Source: an uncultured Saprospiraceae bacterium
Lineage (GTDB): Bacteria; Bacteroidota; Bacteroidia; Chitinophagales; Saprospiraceae
Length of the DNA: 64,000 bases
Assembly (NCBI GenBank): GCA_937941765.1
Contig: CALDGQ010000024.1
Location: forward strand, 29,699 to 93,698
Reading direction: 5' to 3'
The notes under the pieces are model-generated. The model saw only the letters and a program-made list of their open reading frames with translations. It was not told the DNA's origin and did not search any database. Shown piece after piece: positions 53,574-61,981 of this stretch (its first letter is position 1; each line of letters opens with the position of its first letter). The position numbers and the translations under genes are program-made.

Positions 53574-53598
53574 CGATTATTCTGTAATACAAATTGTG

Positions 53599-53735
53599 TT
53601 CTAAAATGGTGGAAATTATATGAGGCAAAATTTATAAAGGTCAAGGCGGAAAACGTAGACATAGCCTAGTTATGACGAGGCTTTCCAACGCTGAGATTTG
53701 TAAATTTTGCTCATAGAAAAATACCATTTTGGAAT
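53599..53735. repeat. 137-bp stem-loop repeat with AAAATGGT ends
   Basis: Left ttctaaaatggt and right accattttggaa pair, as do atgaggcaaaatttataaa and tttgtaaattttgctcata. The central loop reads caaggcggaaaacgtagaca and then cgaggctttccaacgct. I recall similar long repeats from related genomes, but cannot confirm. Confidence 0.75.
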
Positions 53736-53741
53736 TCATTT

Positions 53742-53815
53742 TGTATCGGCTCAATTGGTGGAGCAGCATCCTGATACGATGAAGGTCAATGGTTCGAATC
53801 CATTACAGGATACAT
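53742..53815 (+). tRNA. tRNA-Ile(GAT)-like, aberrant acceptor
   Basis: The D-arm gctc/gagc, the anticodon loop ctGATac and the T-arm aatgg-ttcgaat-ccatt are clear. The best acceptor pairing is tgtatc/gataca, which leaves no position 8-9 linker and three or four extra nucleotides before the 3' strand, a departure similar to the His gene. Confidence 0.6.
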
Positions 53816-53817
53816 AG

Positions 53818-53968
53818 GATCCATCCCTGTAACAGCAGAGCTGGAGTCCCTTCCTTTTAAAAAAAGGAAAGGGGGTGCGTGAAAGGCGCGGGTTGACGTA
53901 CTCCTCGCGAAAACCCTTCCTTTTTTAAAAGGAAGGGCCTATCCGCCTCGCGGATTAGAGGATGGATC
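53818..53968. repeat. Nested palindrome with GATCCATCC ends
   Basis: Ends gatccatcc / ggatggatc, inner arms cccttccttttaaaaaaagg and its mirror, and a GC-rich core. A rearranged, inverted relative lies at 63805. Confidence 0.85.
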
Positions 53969-53991
53969 AAACGATTGGAAGATAATCATCT

Positions 53992-54063
53992 GGTTCCTTA
54001 GCTCAACGGTAGAGCATTCGTTTTACATGCGAAGGGTTGAAAGTTCGAATCTTTTGGGAACCA
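53992..54063 (+). tRNA. tRNA-Val(TAC)
   Basis: Acceptor ggttcct/gggaacc, D-arm gctc/gagc, anticodon arm ttcgt-ttTACat-gcgaa, T-arm gaaag-ttcgaat-ctttt. Confidence 0.93.
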
Positions 54064-54068
54064 CATAC

Positions 54069-54141
54069 TGGGTCTTGGCGCAACAGGTAGCGCACCACGC
54101 TCATAACGTGGAGGTAGAGCGTTCGAGTCGCTCAGACCCAA
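54069..54141 (+). tRNA. tRNA-Met(CAT), second copy
   Basis: Acceptor tgggtct/agaccca, D-arm gcgc/gcgc, anticodon arm ccacg-ctCATaa-cgtgg, T-loop ttcgagt with gagcg/cgctc stem. All stems are intact. No initiator features. Confidence 0.93.
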
Positions 54142-54157
54142 CAATACCATTACTAAA

Positions 54158-54230
54158 GGGGATTTAGCTTAATTGGTAGAGCATTTCATTTGCAATGAAA
54201 AGGGTTTTGGTTCGAATCCAAATCTCTCCA
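54158..54230 (+). tRNA. tRNA-Ala(TGC)
   Basis: Anticodon arm tttca-ttTGCaa-tgaaa, T-arm tttgg-ttcgaat-ccaaa and D-arm are good. The acceptor ggggatt/tctctcc has two mismatches at its inner end. Confidence 0.88.
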
Positions 54231-54247
54231 CAAGTTTTTTTGAAAAT

Positions 54248-54320
54248 ACCTTCGTAGCTCAACTGGCAGAGCAGCGGATTTTTGATCCGCGAGTTATAGG
54301 TTCGAGTCCTATCGGGGGTA
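54248..54320 (+). tRNA. tRNA-Lys(TTT), first copy
   Basis: Acceptor accttcg/cgggggt (G-T pairs), D-arm gctc/gagc, anticodon arm gcgga-ttTTTga-tccgc, T-arm atagg-ttcgagt-cctat. Confidence 0.92.
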
Positions 54321-54370
54321 CTTAATGTAACAACAAGTTTACTAGCCCCTAAAGGATTAGCAAACTAAAT

Positions 54371-54442
54371 TCTTCTATAGCTCAATGGTAGAGCACTCGT
54401 TTGTTAAACGATAGGTTTCAAGTTCGAATCTTGATGGAAGAG
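54371..54442 (+). tRNA. tRNA-Asn(GTT)
   Basis: Acceptor tcttcta/tggaaga, D-arm gctc/gagc, anticodon arm ctcgt-ttGTTaa-acgat (one end mismatch), T-arm tcaag-ttcgaat-cttga. Confidence 0.92.
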
Positions 54443-54450
54443 CTAATTAT

Positions 54451-54522
54451 TTCTCTGTCTTCTAACTGGAAAGATTGTTCGCTTCGAACGAGCAGATCAA
54501 GGTTCGACTCCTTGTGGGGAAA
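54451..54522 (+). tRNA. tRNA-Arg(TCG)
   Basis: Acceptor ttctctg/tggggaa, D-stem tct/aga with a GG loop, anticodon arm gttcg-ctTCGaa-cgagc, T-arm caagg-ttcgact-ccttg. Only 8 nt separate it from tRNA-Asn. Confidence 0.88.
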
Positions 54523-54547
54523 CAGATTTAAACGAATATTCAGTGAT

Positions 54548-54622
54548 GCTTTCGTAGCTCAATTTGGTCAGAGCATCCGACTTTTAATCGGAGGGTTATA
54601 GGTTCGAGTCCTATCGGAAGCA
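54548..54622 (+). tRNA. tRNA-Lys(TTT), second copy
   Basis: Acceptor gctttcg/cggaagc, D-arm gctc/gagc, anticodon arm tccga-ctTTTaa-tcgga, T-arm atagg-ttcgagt-cctat identical to the first Lys gene. The D-loop is longer. Last tRNA of the array; no clear terminator follows. Confidence 0.93.
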
Positions 54623-54706
54623 CTTTTTCTAGTTTGCTAAAGCTCTTCGAGGTCTATAAAGCAATATCATGTTTTTTGAGACGATTGAATTTTTCTTATC
54701 GATTAA

Positions 54707-56029
54707 TTAGTTTGGTTGAGCCCTCGAAGAGCTAAAACACTCATATCCCAACAAACCATACACCAATCCATACTCCAAAGCTACGACCCATAAATTTTCA
54801 GTATAAACAGGATAACTATAATTCATATAAGTCAACATCGCTAAACAACTCCACAAAATTGGAAAACGAAAACGAGTAAACAAACAAAGTACTAACGGTA
54901 AGCACACATACCAAGGATGGACAATCGTCGCAGTAAAAAGATATAAACAAATTGCAAACAACATGTTGGTAACTATTCGATGAATGGAAATATCTTTTTC
55001 TGTCAAACTTTTAATAGCGATCGTAACCAATACAATCAGTGCTGTCATTGGACCAATTACTTGAATCATGTTGAATCCTTTTATCTGAAAACCCAGCCAA
55101 CGTAATAAATAATAGATGCTTGCATTGAATTCAAATTTCTGAAAATACAAATCTAAACTATTTCCAAAATTTGAAATTAACTGACTATTTAGAAATGGTA
55201 AAAAGGAAAGAATGATAATGACAAAAACAATTAAATAGTATTGAACTGATTTTTTAAAACCTAAATTCCTAAAAAGAAATGGTAAGAACATGAGTGGAAG
55301 TAATTTGGATAAAATAGCTCCACTAAATGCGATTGCAGACAAGTTCCATTTGTTTTGTTGCATAAGATAAATGGATAACAACAAAAAGAAAATCATCGCT
55401 CCTTCAAAATGCAGATTTCCACAAATTTCAATAATCGGTAGCGGATTCAAAGCATATAATAAAACTCGTTTTTTTGGCAATTGAAATTTTTGGAGTATTT
55501 GAATACTTAAAAATATAGATCCTATTTCAAATAAAAATAAAAACAACTTCATGACAATGGCATTGCCCAATAAATTGTTGCCAGTCAAAAAAGTAGCTAT
55601 TGAAAATATCGCTTGACAGATAGGAGGATAGATGGTGAAGTAGTTAGGTGAATTCAATTCATCAAAAAGTGATTGAGTCAATCCCGGAATTTCATTACCC
55701 TTTTTCAAATAATGAGTTGGTAATTCATTGAACGGGTTGATACTATTATTAATCAATTGGCCATCCCAGATAAATCTATAAATATCATCTGATAAATTAG
55801 GGAAGGAAAAAACAAGAATGAGACGTAGCAGAATCGATAATCCTATAAAAAACCAAAGTGTCTTTTCAGTATGGAGTTGACGATAAACGTAAATGAACAG
55901 TACGAAAAAGAGGAGGTATTGACCAATAATTAAATTGAAATCTGATTGCTCGACAAAATAACCAAGGCCAATTGTCAACAGTATAAAAACGGGTGCTAGT
56001 AGACGAAGATCAAATAAGGTAGTCTTCAC
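54707..56029 (-). CDS. Polytopic GT-C-type mannosyltransferase-like protein
   Basis: The 440-residue protein has about eleven membrane segments. An early loop has the acidic pair and aromatic motif SDDIYRFIWDGQLINNSINP, typical of polyprenol-phosphate-mannose-dependent GT-C/GT87-like enzymes, and a later YPPICQAIF loop. It would use a lipid-linked sugar to glycosylate envelope components in the inner membrane. It follows two GT2 genes with 10-12 bp gaps, forming a three-gene operon. Exact substrate unknown. Confidence 0.8.
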   Translation of the reverse strand: MKTTLFDLRLLAPVFILLTIGLGYFVEQSDFNLIIGQYLLFFVLFIYVYRQLHTEKTLWFFIGLSILLRLILVFSFPNLSDDIYRFIWDGQLINNSINPFNELPTHYLKKGNEIPGLTQSLFDELNSPNYFTIYPPICQAIFSIATFLTGNNLLGNAIVMKLFLFLFEIGSIFLSIQILQKFQLPKKRVLLYALNPLPIIEICGNLHFEGAMIFFLLLSIYLMQQNKWNLSAIAFSGAILSKLLPLMFLPFLFRNLGFKKSVQYYLIVFVIIILSFLPFLNSQLISNFGNSLDLYFQKFEFNASIYYLLRWLGFQIKGFNMIQVIGPMTALIVLVTIAIKSLTEKDISIHRIVTNMLFAICLYLFTATIVHPWYVCLPLVLCLFTRFRFPILWSCLAMLTYMNYSYPVYTENLWVVALEYGLVYGLLGYECFSSSRAQPN

Positions 56030-56039
56030 TTTGCAGAAT

Positions 56040-57524
56040 TTACTTCAATCCTAAATGCTTGATAGAGTAGTAACATATAGTTCCAAATCCAATCATCAAT
56101 AATAGGTGATAAATTAAAAATATAGGCTGGTTTAAATAGATTCCACCGATTATTCCAATTGCAAAATAAACGGCAAGCAATCCTTCGAAGATAGTTGTCC
56201 ACGAAATTTTTTGCGCCAAATAATTCTTCTTTCTAAAATTATCAGAAATATTTTTGATACCAAATTTTGGTGTACGAATAAACGCAGATTTTTTTCCACG
56301 ATATCCTTGCAAGACCGCAATTGTATTGTGTAATGACAATCCCATTGATAACGCTAAAAATAATGGAAATAGGAATAGAAATTTGAAAACCAGTTTCGTT
56401 TTTGAAACGTCAGCTAATTCTGCATCCACATTTGCTACATAATAAACAGCAATGACAGAAAATAAACCCAATAGTGCATATTTTAAAAACCCAATATCAT
56501 ATCCCAATCCTTCAAACATGAAAACTAAGGGGACACTGAAAATTCCTGATAAGAAAACAAATAAGAAAATACCACTTGATAGTAAATGCCCAGTTGCATG
56601 AATTTTTTTAGACATTGGTAATTCAGATTTCCAAACAGTAGGTAAAATCTTTCTTGCATTTTCAGCTCCTCCTTTCATCCAGCGAAATTGTTGAGACTTC
56701 AATCCATTCATCTCTACTGGTAATTCCGCAGGAGAACCAAATTTTTCTAAATAAACAATTTCCCATCCTTTCAGTTGTGCTCGATAACTCAAATCCAAAT
56801 CTTCTGTCAATGTATCTGCTTCCCATCCACCAGCATCGTCTATGGTGTTGCGTCTCCAGACACCGGCAGTTCCATTAAATTGTAACAAATAGTTGCCGGC
56901 TTTACGGCCTTGTTGTTCTACGGTAAAGTGAACATTCAATTGCATCGCTTGCAATTTGGTGATAATCGAATAATCTTGATTGATATGTTGCCAACGAGTT
57001 TGAACAACACCAACTTCAGGATTATTAAAATGAGGAATGGTACTTCTTAAGAAATCTTTTCTAGGTAAAAAATCTGCATCGAAAATAGCAATGAATTCTC
57101 CTTTAGCAGTCAACATTCCATTTTTTAACGCACCTGCTTTGTAACCGCTTCTGTCAACACGATGTTGTAAGGAGATGTCGAATCCAAGTTTTTTATATTT
57201 TTCAACCTGAGCTTTTGAAATGTCTAATGTTTCGTCCGTCGAATCATCTAACAATTGGATTTCAAATCTGTCTTTCGGGTAGTCAAATTGTGTGATATTT
57301 TCAAGCAACCTTTCAACAACAAATAATTCATTGAAAATCGGAAGTTGTATGGTTACAAATGGAAGCTGGTCATCTTTAGTAAGTGGAACCGAAATAAAAG
57401 CGTCATTGTTACGATAGTGTTTTTTGTAGCTATACAGCAGGTGGAATTGTAACAAACAATATATTGTTATGTAACTTAAAGCAAAAACGTAGATTCCTAG
57501 AAAAATACTTCCTAAAATACTCAT
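56040..57524 (-). CDS. Membrane glycosyltransferase family 2, cellulose synthase-like
   Basis: The 494-residue protein has an N-terminal membrane segment, a GT2 domain (FVTIQLPIFNELFVVERLLE; IFDADF; TLTEDLDLSYRAQLKG; the QQFRWMKGG form of the QxxRW motif) and four or five C-terminal membrane segments. This layout fits processive or membrane-bound GT2 enzymes of CESA/glucomannan-synthase type. It is the middle gene of the glycosyltransferase operon. Product is unknown; no bcs subunits are near. Confidence 0.88.
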   Translation of the reverse strand: MSILGSIFLGIYVFALSYITIYCLLQFHLLYSYKKHYRNNDAFISVPLTKDDQLPFVTIQLPIFNELFVVERLLENITQFDYPKDRFEIQLLDDSTDETLDISKAQVEKYKKLGFDISLQHRVDRSGYKAGALKNGMLTAKGEFIAIFDADFLPRKDFLRSTIPHFNNPEVGVVQTRWQHINQDYSIITKLQAMQLNVHFTVEQQGRKAGNYLLQFNGTAGVWRRNTIDDAGGWEADTLTEDLDLSYRAQLKGWEIVYLEKFGSPAELPVEMNGLKSQQFRWMKGGAENARKILPTVWKSELPMSKKIHATGHLLSSGIFLFVFLSGIFSVPLVFMFEGLGYDIGFLKYALLGLFSVIAVYYVANVDAELADVSKTKLVFKFLFLFPLFLALSMGLSLHNTIAVLQGYRGKKSAFIRTPKFGIKNISDNFRKKNYLAQKISWTTIFEGLLAVYFAIGIIGGIYLNQPIFLIYHLLLMIGFGTICYYSIKHLGLK

Positions 57525-57536
57525 AGTTTGATTGTG

Positions 57537-58229
57537 TTATATAAGCTTAAAAATGGTCCACAAAATTTTATGTCCAGCCAAAATAGTTCCTCTTAAAGTT
57601 CCTGAAACTTTGGAGACACCAATTCGCTTTCGATAAGTGACAGGCACTTCTTGACATTTCAATTTTAGTTTAGCAGCTTTGACTTGCATCTCGACCGTCC
57701 ATCCAAATGTTTTGTCTTGCATATCAATTTGCATCAAAGCATCATATCTGATTGCACGAAAAGGACCTAAGTCCGAAAAGGTAACGTTGTAAATTAATTT
57801 TATCAAAGTAGTTGCTAACCAATTTCCGAAAACTTGTTGTGGCATCATTGATCCTTTTTCCAAATTGCCTATAGCTCTCGAACCGATCACCATATCTGCT
57901 CCATCTTCCAAAATCGGTTTTACAATATTGGGTAGTTCTTCAGGATGGTCAGAATAATCACCGTCCAAAAAAACGATAATGTCAGGTTTAATATCCTTGT
58001 TGCTGACATGTTCCATTCCTTTTAAACACGCATTCCCATAACCAGGAGTTGGTTGGTGAACGACAGTCGCTCCACCTGCTGCAGCCACTTTTGCAGTGTT
58101 ATCAGAACTATTATTGTTACAAACAATGACTTCTCGAACTTGCGTTTTCGGTATGTCTTTCAGCACTAGTCCAATCGACAATTCCTCATTATAAGCAGGA
58201 ATAATAACATCTATAATTGGTTTTGGCAT
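57537..58229 (-). CDS. Glycosyltransferase family 2, dolichyl-phosphate-mannose-synthase-like
   Basis: The 230-residue soluble GT-A protein starts IDVIIPAYNEELSIGLVLKD, with FLDGDYSDHPEELP as the metal/nucleotide site and MVIGSRAIGNLEKGSMMPQQ typical of polyprenyl-phosphate mannose/glucose synthases. A C-terminal amphipathic segment may touch the membrane. It would make the lipid-linked sugar that the downstream GT-C enzyme uses, which makes the operon a plausible complete glycan-transfer pathway. Confidence 0.88.
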   Translation of the reverse strand: MPKPIIDVIIPAYNEELSIGLVLKDIPKTQVREVIVCNNNSSDNTAKVAAAGGATVVHQPTPGYGNACLKGMEHVSNKDIKPDIIVFLDGDYSDHPEELPNIVKPILEDGADMVIGSRAIGNLEKGSMMPQQVFGNWLATTLIKLIYNVTFSDLGPFRAIRYDALMQIDMQDKTFGWTVEMQVKAAKLKLKCQEVPVTYRKRIGVSKVSGTLRGTILAGHKILWTIFKLI

Positions 58230-58326
58230 TTAAATTTAGTAGTGTGATTAGCAAATGTAGTATAAATAACCTCAAATAAAGGTTAATTCTACGACCTTAA
58301 AAGTGCTTTTTATAAGTAAACAAAAC

Positions 58327-58334
58327 TATTTTTG
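58327..58334 (+). promoter_or_regulatory. Candidate -7 promoter element
   Basis: TATTTTTG fits TAnnTTTG and lies 57 bp before the lipoprotein gene start. No convincing -33 box is seen; confidence is limited because the region is AT-rich. Confidence 0.4.
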
Positions 58335-58390
58335 TAGCGGTACTGAAATGAATTAAATTTCGTTTTAGTTTTACAAAAACTATTTTCTCC

Positions 58391-59899
58391 ATGAATCGAA
58401 TTTATTATTTATTCCCTGTTTTATTTTTAGTGGTATCACTTGTATTTTCTTGTGGTAAAGAAGACAAGTTAATTACAGATGCTTCTGCTCAATTAGAATT
58501 TTCTACAGATACCTTAACTTTTGACACGGTCTTTACGACCATTGGTTCTGCCACCAGAATTATAAAAGCTTACAACCCTCATAACAGAAGTATCAATATT
58601 AGTCGAGTTACTTTAATGGAAGGAAATAATTCGAAATTCAGAATCAATGTAGATGGTATCTCAACCAATGAAGCCACAGATATTGTAGTCGCACCAAAAG
58701 ATAGCATGTATATTTTTGCGGAAGTAACCGTTGATCCTGATGCACCGATTTCGGCAAGTCCTTTTGTTATTTTTGAGGACCTCGTTTTTGAAACCAATGG
58801 CAATATCCAAAAAGTAGTGTTAGAAGCGTGGGGACAAAATGCAAATTATATTCCCAATGCATTCAATGTTGGTGGTGCTTCCTTATTGTCTTGTGATTTT
58901 GGAACCGAAACATGGGACGATCCCAAACCTTATGTGATTCGTGGTGTGCTTTTTATTGATAGTTGTACTTTGGTACTTCCTGCCAATACAAAGATATATG
59001 TACACGGTGGTATTGTTCGTCAATTTGTGGAGCCAGATAGTATGTTGAATTTTTACAACGATGGAATCATTTTCGTTTTATCGGAAGGAAAAATAATTTC
59101 AAATGGAACGTTGGAAGAACCAGTCATTATTCAAGGCGATCGATTGGAGGAAGCATTTGAAGAACGAGCTGGTCAATGGGCAGGTATTCGTTTTGGTGCT
59201 GGAAGTACAGGCAATGAATTTAATTTCACAACGGTTAAAAATTCTATCATTGGAACTCGTGTTGATTCTGCCGCAGTGCTTACGTTAAACAATTCTAAAA
59301 TTTATAATACAGCTGGAAGTGGGATCATTGGTATTCATTCTACTATTAATGCTAACAATACATTGGTATATAACAACGGTGGTAATTGTATGCAAATAGT
59401 ATATGGTGGAACCTACAATTTTAACCATTGCACTTTGGCAAGTTATGGAGTTGAATCGTCCGCTTTATTTTTGTCCAATGCACTTTGCTTAGATTTACTT
59501 TGTTCGGAATATCGGTGGAATCGTTTGAGATCTAAGTTCAAAAACTCGATTGTCTTTGGTTCTCGTGATGATGAGATTTCTCTTTTTGACCGTCAAGGGA
59601 ATGGAACGGATCCTTTGGTCTTTGATTATGAATTTCAAAATTGTATTGTTAGGGTAGAAGAATTGCTTGATGAAGAATTTGGCTATCCAACTTTTTTCGA
59701 TTATTGTGATCCTTGTCAAAATGCAGATAATAGCGATGATGTATTCTTAGATGCCAATGATGATGATTATCATTTAGATACACTTTCTATTGCGGAAGAG
59801 AGAGCAGTTCCATTGGCTGGGTTATCTTTGGATCTGGATGGAGAGATGCGAGATGGCGGAATGCCGGATGTTGGTTGTTATGAATATATTTATGAATAG
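58391..59899 (+). CDS. Surface lipoprotein with Ig-like and right-handed beta-helix regions
   Basis: The 502-residue protein has a lipoprotein signal (LFLVVSLVFSC). Residues about 35-150 look like an Ig/MSP-type sandwich (FDTVFTTIGSATRIIKAYNP; SPFVIFEDLVFETN). From about 190 on, short repeating turns (SKIYNTAGSGIIGIHSTINA; NHCTLASYGVESSALF) match a right-handed parallel beta-helix. The C-terminus carries DGGMPDVGCYEY, a known ending of such proteins. No catalytic site is visible; it may be an adhesive or polysaccharide-binding surface protein. Confidence 0.78.
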   Translation: MNRIYYLFPVLFLVVSLVFSCGKEDKLITDASAQLEFSTDTLTFDTVFTTIGSATRIIKAYNPHNRSINISRVTLMEGNNSKFRINVDGISTNEATDIVVAPKDSMYIFAEVTVDPDAPISASPFVIFEDLVFETNGNIQKVVLEAWGQNANYIPNAFNVGGASLLSCDFGTETWDDPKPYVIRGVLFIDSCTLVLPANTKIYVHGGIVRQFVEPDSMLNFYNDGIIFVLSEGKIISNGTLEEPVIIQGDRLEEAFEERAGQWAGIRFGAGSTGNEFNFTTVKNSIIGTRVDSAAVLTLNNSKIYNTAGSGIIGIHSTINANNTLVYNNGGNCMQIVYGGTYNFNHCTLASYGVESSALFLSNALCLDLLCSEYRWNRLRSKFKNSIVFGSRDDEISLFDRQGNGTDPLVFDYEFQNCIVRVEELLDEEFGYPTFFDYCDPCQNADNSDDVFLDANDDDYHLDTLSIAEERAVPLAGLSLDLDGEMRDGGMPDVGCYEYIYE

Positions 59900-59975
59900 T
59901 CTTTCCATCTTTGTACATTGCATATTCCTTGCTTTACTCAATGGCATGGCGGAGACTTAGGAAACAATGCACAAT

Positions 59976-60014
59976 AAAAAAGCACGATTCGCATTTGCAA
60001 ATCGTGCTTTTTTT
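59976..60014. terminator. Bidirectional terminator between convergent genes
   Basis: gcacgatt and aatcgtgc form the stem, with A-run before and T-run after. It serves the lipoprotein gene on the + strand and the bacilliredoxin gene on the minus strand. Confidence 0.9.
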
Positions 60015-60033
60015 ATAACAGTTTAATTTCAAA

Positions 60034-60447
60034 TTAGCAAAACTGATCAAAAGCCATCTTCAAATTCTCTGCAATAATCTCAGCAGAACGACCTTCAATA
60101 TTATGACGTTCCAACATATGCACTAATTTTCCATCTTTAAACAAACCAATTGATGGAGATGATGGAGGATAAGGCAACATATAAGATCTTGCTTTGTCAA
60201 CTGCTTCTTTATCTACACCTGCAAAAACAGTCACGGCTTTATTAGGATGCTTTTCATTTTGCATCGCAAGCTTTGCACCTGGACGGCAATTGGCTGCAGC
60301 GCAACCACAAACAGAATTTACGACAACCAAGACCGTTCCACTCTGTTCATCCAAAACATTAGACACGTCTTCTGGTGTTACTAATTGTGTAAAACCAAAA
60401 TCGGTTAAATCTTTTTTCATCGGGGCTACTAGTTCTGCTGGATACAT
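60034..60447 (-). CDS. BrxA/BrxB family bacilliredoxin
   Basis: The 137-residue protein has the YphP/BrxA pattern MYPAELVAPMKKDLTDFGF, the CGC active-site motif in NSVCGCAAANCRPG (about 46-59) and MLPYPPSSPSIGLFKDGKLV. Bacilliredoxins remove bacillithiol from mixed disulfides under oxidative stress. This suggests the organism uses bacillithiol or a related thiol, which is known in some Bacteroidota. Confidence 0.95.
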   Translation of the reverse strand: MYPAELVAPMKKDLTDFGFTQLVTPEDVSNVLDEQSGTVLVVVNSVCGCAAANCRPGAKLAMQNEKHPNKAVTVFAGVDKEAVDKARSYMLPYPPSSPSIGLFKDGKLVHMLERHNIEGRSAEIIAENLKMAFDQFC

Positions 60448-60705
60448 TTTTCTTTATTTTTTTTAAATTAATGGTTGGACAAAGATACTTCTTTTGCCTC
60501 ATTTCTGAACAAACAACTGACCAATTAAGTTCTTAAAATTTGTCAAAATCGGAGAAATGAATCCTTTTTGATGGTACGATCACTAAAAGGGCTGTGTAAT
60601 AGCTGACGAATTTTTTGGTTTAATTATATTAAAATCAGTTTCTATTGAACGGAGAAAAGCCCTTTCAGTGATATTTTACTATCTTGCTTTTCAAATTTGA
60701 AAACA

Positions 60706-61080
60706 ATGATTCGATATTATTACCTCCTTGTAATAGTGATATTTCTCACTATTTGTTCCTGTAACTACGACAACTTACCTGAAGGAACTCAATTGGAATT
60801 ATGTGAAACCACTACGGTTAGTTACGATGTCCAAGCTAAGACGATTATTGATCGCACTTGTGCCTATGCAGGCTGTCATGATGATGGTGGTGGTGCACCT
60901 GGCAACTTTTTGACTTATGAAGGCATGCAGAATTTTTTAAACGAAAATAAATTTGAGAAACGAGTAATAGAACTTCAAAACATGCCAGATGAAAATGATG
61001 TGTTACCAGAAAAACTATTGACTCAAGAAGAATTGGAATTTTTGACCTGTTGGGTACTTCAAGGTTATCAAGAAAATTAA
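60706..61080 (+). CDS. Small lipoprotein cytochrome c-like protein
   Basis: From the ATG at 60706 the protein has about 124 residues with a lipoprotein signal (IVIFLTICSC). It has a CAYAGCHD haem-like motif, C-x4-C-H, instead of the common CxxCH, followed by GGGAPGNFLTYEGM. This variant occurs in lipoprotein cytochromes of the phylum. It starts an operon with DUF5777 and a dihaem cytochrome and probably supplies or takes electrons for them. A TTG three codons earlier is a less likely start. Confidence 0.75.
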   Translation: MIRYYYLLVIVIFLTICSCNYDNLPEGTQLELCETTTVSYDVQAKTIIDRTCAYAGCHDDGGGAPGNFLTYEGMQNFLNENKFEKRVIELQNMPDENDVLPEKLLTQEELEFLTCWVLQGYQEN

Positions 61081-61087
61081 AAACAAA

Positions 61088-61972
61088 ATGAAACAATTTA
61101 TAACAATATTTTTACTTTTTCTTTTTGTGTTTCAAATTCAAGCACAAACAGATAAGGAAGATCGTAGCAAAGCAGATAATAAGGTCTTTGAAACATTTAA
61201 AGATACTCGAGTTATCAACACGCATTCAGTGGAAACATTGAAAAAACGCAAACTAGATATTCGCATCGGTCACCGTTTTGGTGATATCAATGATGGTTGG
61301 GAAACGCTATATGGTTTGGAAAATTCCACGGATGTTTTGATTGGTGGTGATTATGGTGTTACCGATAAATTGACAGTAGGACTTGGAAGAACTAAAGGTT
61401 CGGGACCATTGAAAGCATTGATGAGTGGAACCGTCAAGTACAAAATATTTGAACAAGCGAAGCAGGGTGGCAGTCCTTTTACCGTTACTGCATTAGCAGT
61501 TGCAACAGCATCCACGATGAAAAAAAGTGACAATCCGGCATTGCTAAATTATTTTGAAAAATCCTCGCACCGTTGGAGTTTTGCATTTCAAGTTATGATT
61601 GCTAAAAAATTTGGAGAACGTTTTTCATTACAGTTCATTCCTGGATATGTACACAGAAACATTGTTTTATTTGAAGATGAAAATGATATCCTGACCGCAG
61701 GTTTTGCAGCTAGAATTCAATTAACAAAAGTAATGGGATTGATCCTCGATTATACAATTCCTTTATCGGCCTATCGTTCTGAATCTGAAAATGGTTATCA
61801 CCATCCACTCGGTATTGGTTTGGAATTTGATACTGGAGGCCACGTTTTCCAATTAAATTTTACCAATGCAACTGGGATTATGGAAACTGATTACATTCCA
61901 AATACGCAATCAAGTTGGGGCGATGGTGAATTTAGAATGGGTTTTACGATTTCTCGTTTATTCAATTTATAA
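61088..61972 (+). CDS. DUF5777 family outer-membrane beta-barrel protein
   Basis: The 294-residue protein has a signal peptide (LLFLFVFQIQA) and the DUF5777 pattern: DTRVINTHSVETLKKRKLDI, HRFGDINDGWETLYGLENST, then alternating barrel strands up to DGEFRMGFTISRLF. It begins 7 bp after the small cytochrome gene and 9 bp before the dihaem cytochrome gene, so it is in an operon with both. The combination suggests an outer-membrane partner of a periplasmic electron chain, but no function is proven. Confidence 0.88.
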   Translation: MKQFITIFLLFLFVFQIQAQTDKEDRSKADNKVFETFKDTRVINTHSVETLKKRKLDIRIGHRFGDINDGWETLYGLENSTDVLIGGDYGVTDKLTVGLGRTKGSGPLKALMSGTVKYKIFEQAKQGGSPFTVTALAVATASTMKKSDNPALLNYFEKSSHRWSFAFQVMIAKKFGERFSLQFIPGYVHRNIVLFEDENDILTAGFAARIQLTKVMGLILDYTIPLSAYRSESENGYHHPLGIGLEFDTGGHVFQLNFTNATGIMETDYIPNTQSSWGDGEFRMGFTISRLFNL

Positions 61973-61981
61973 AAGTAAGCT

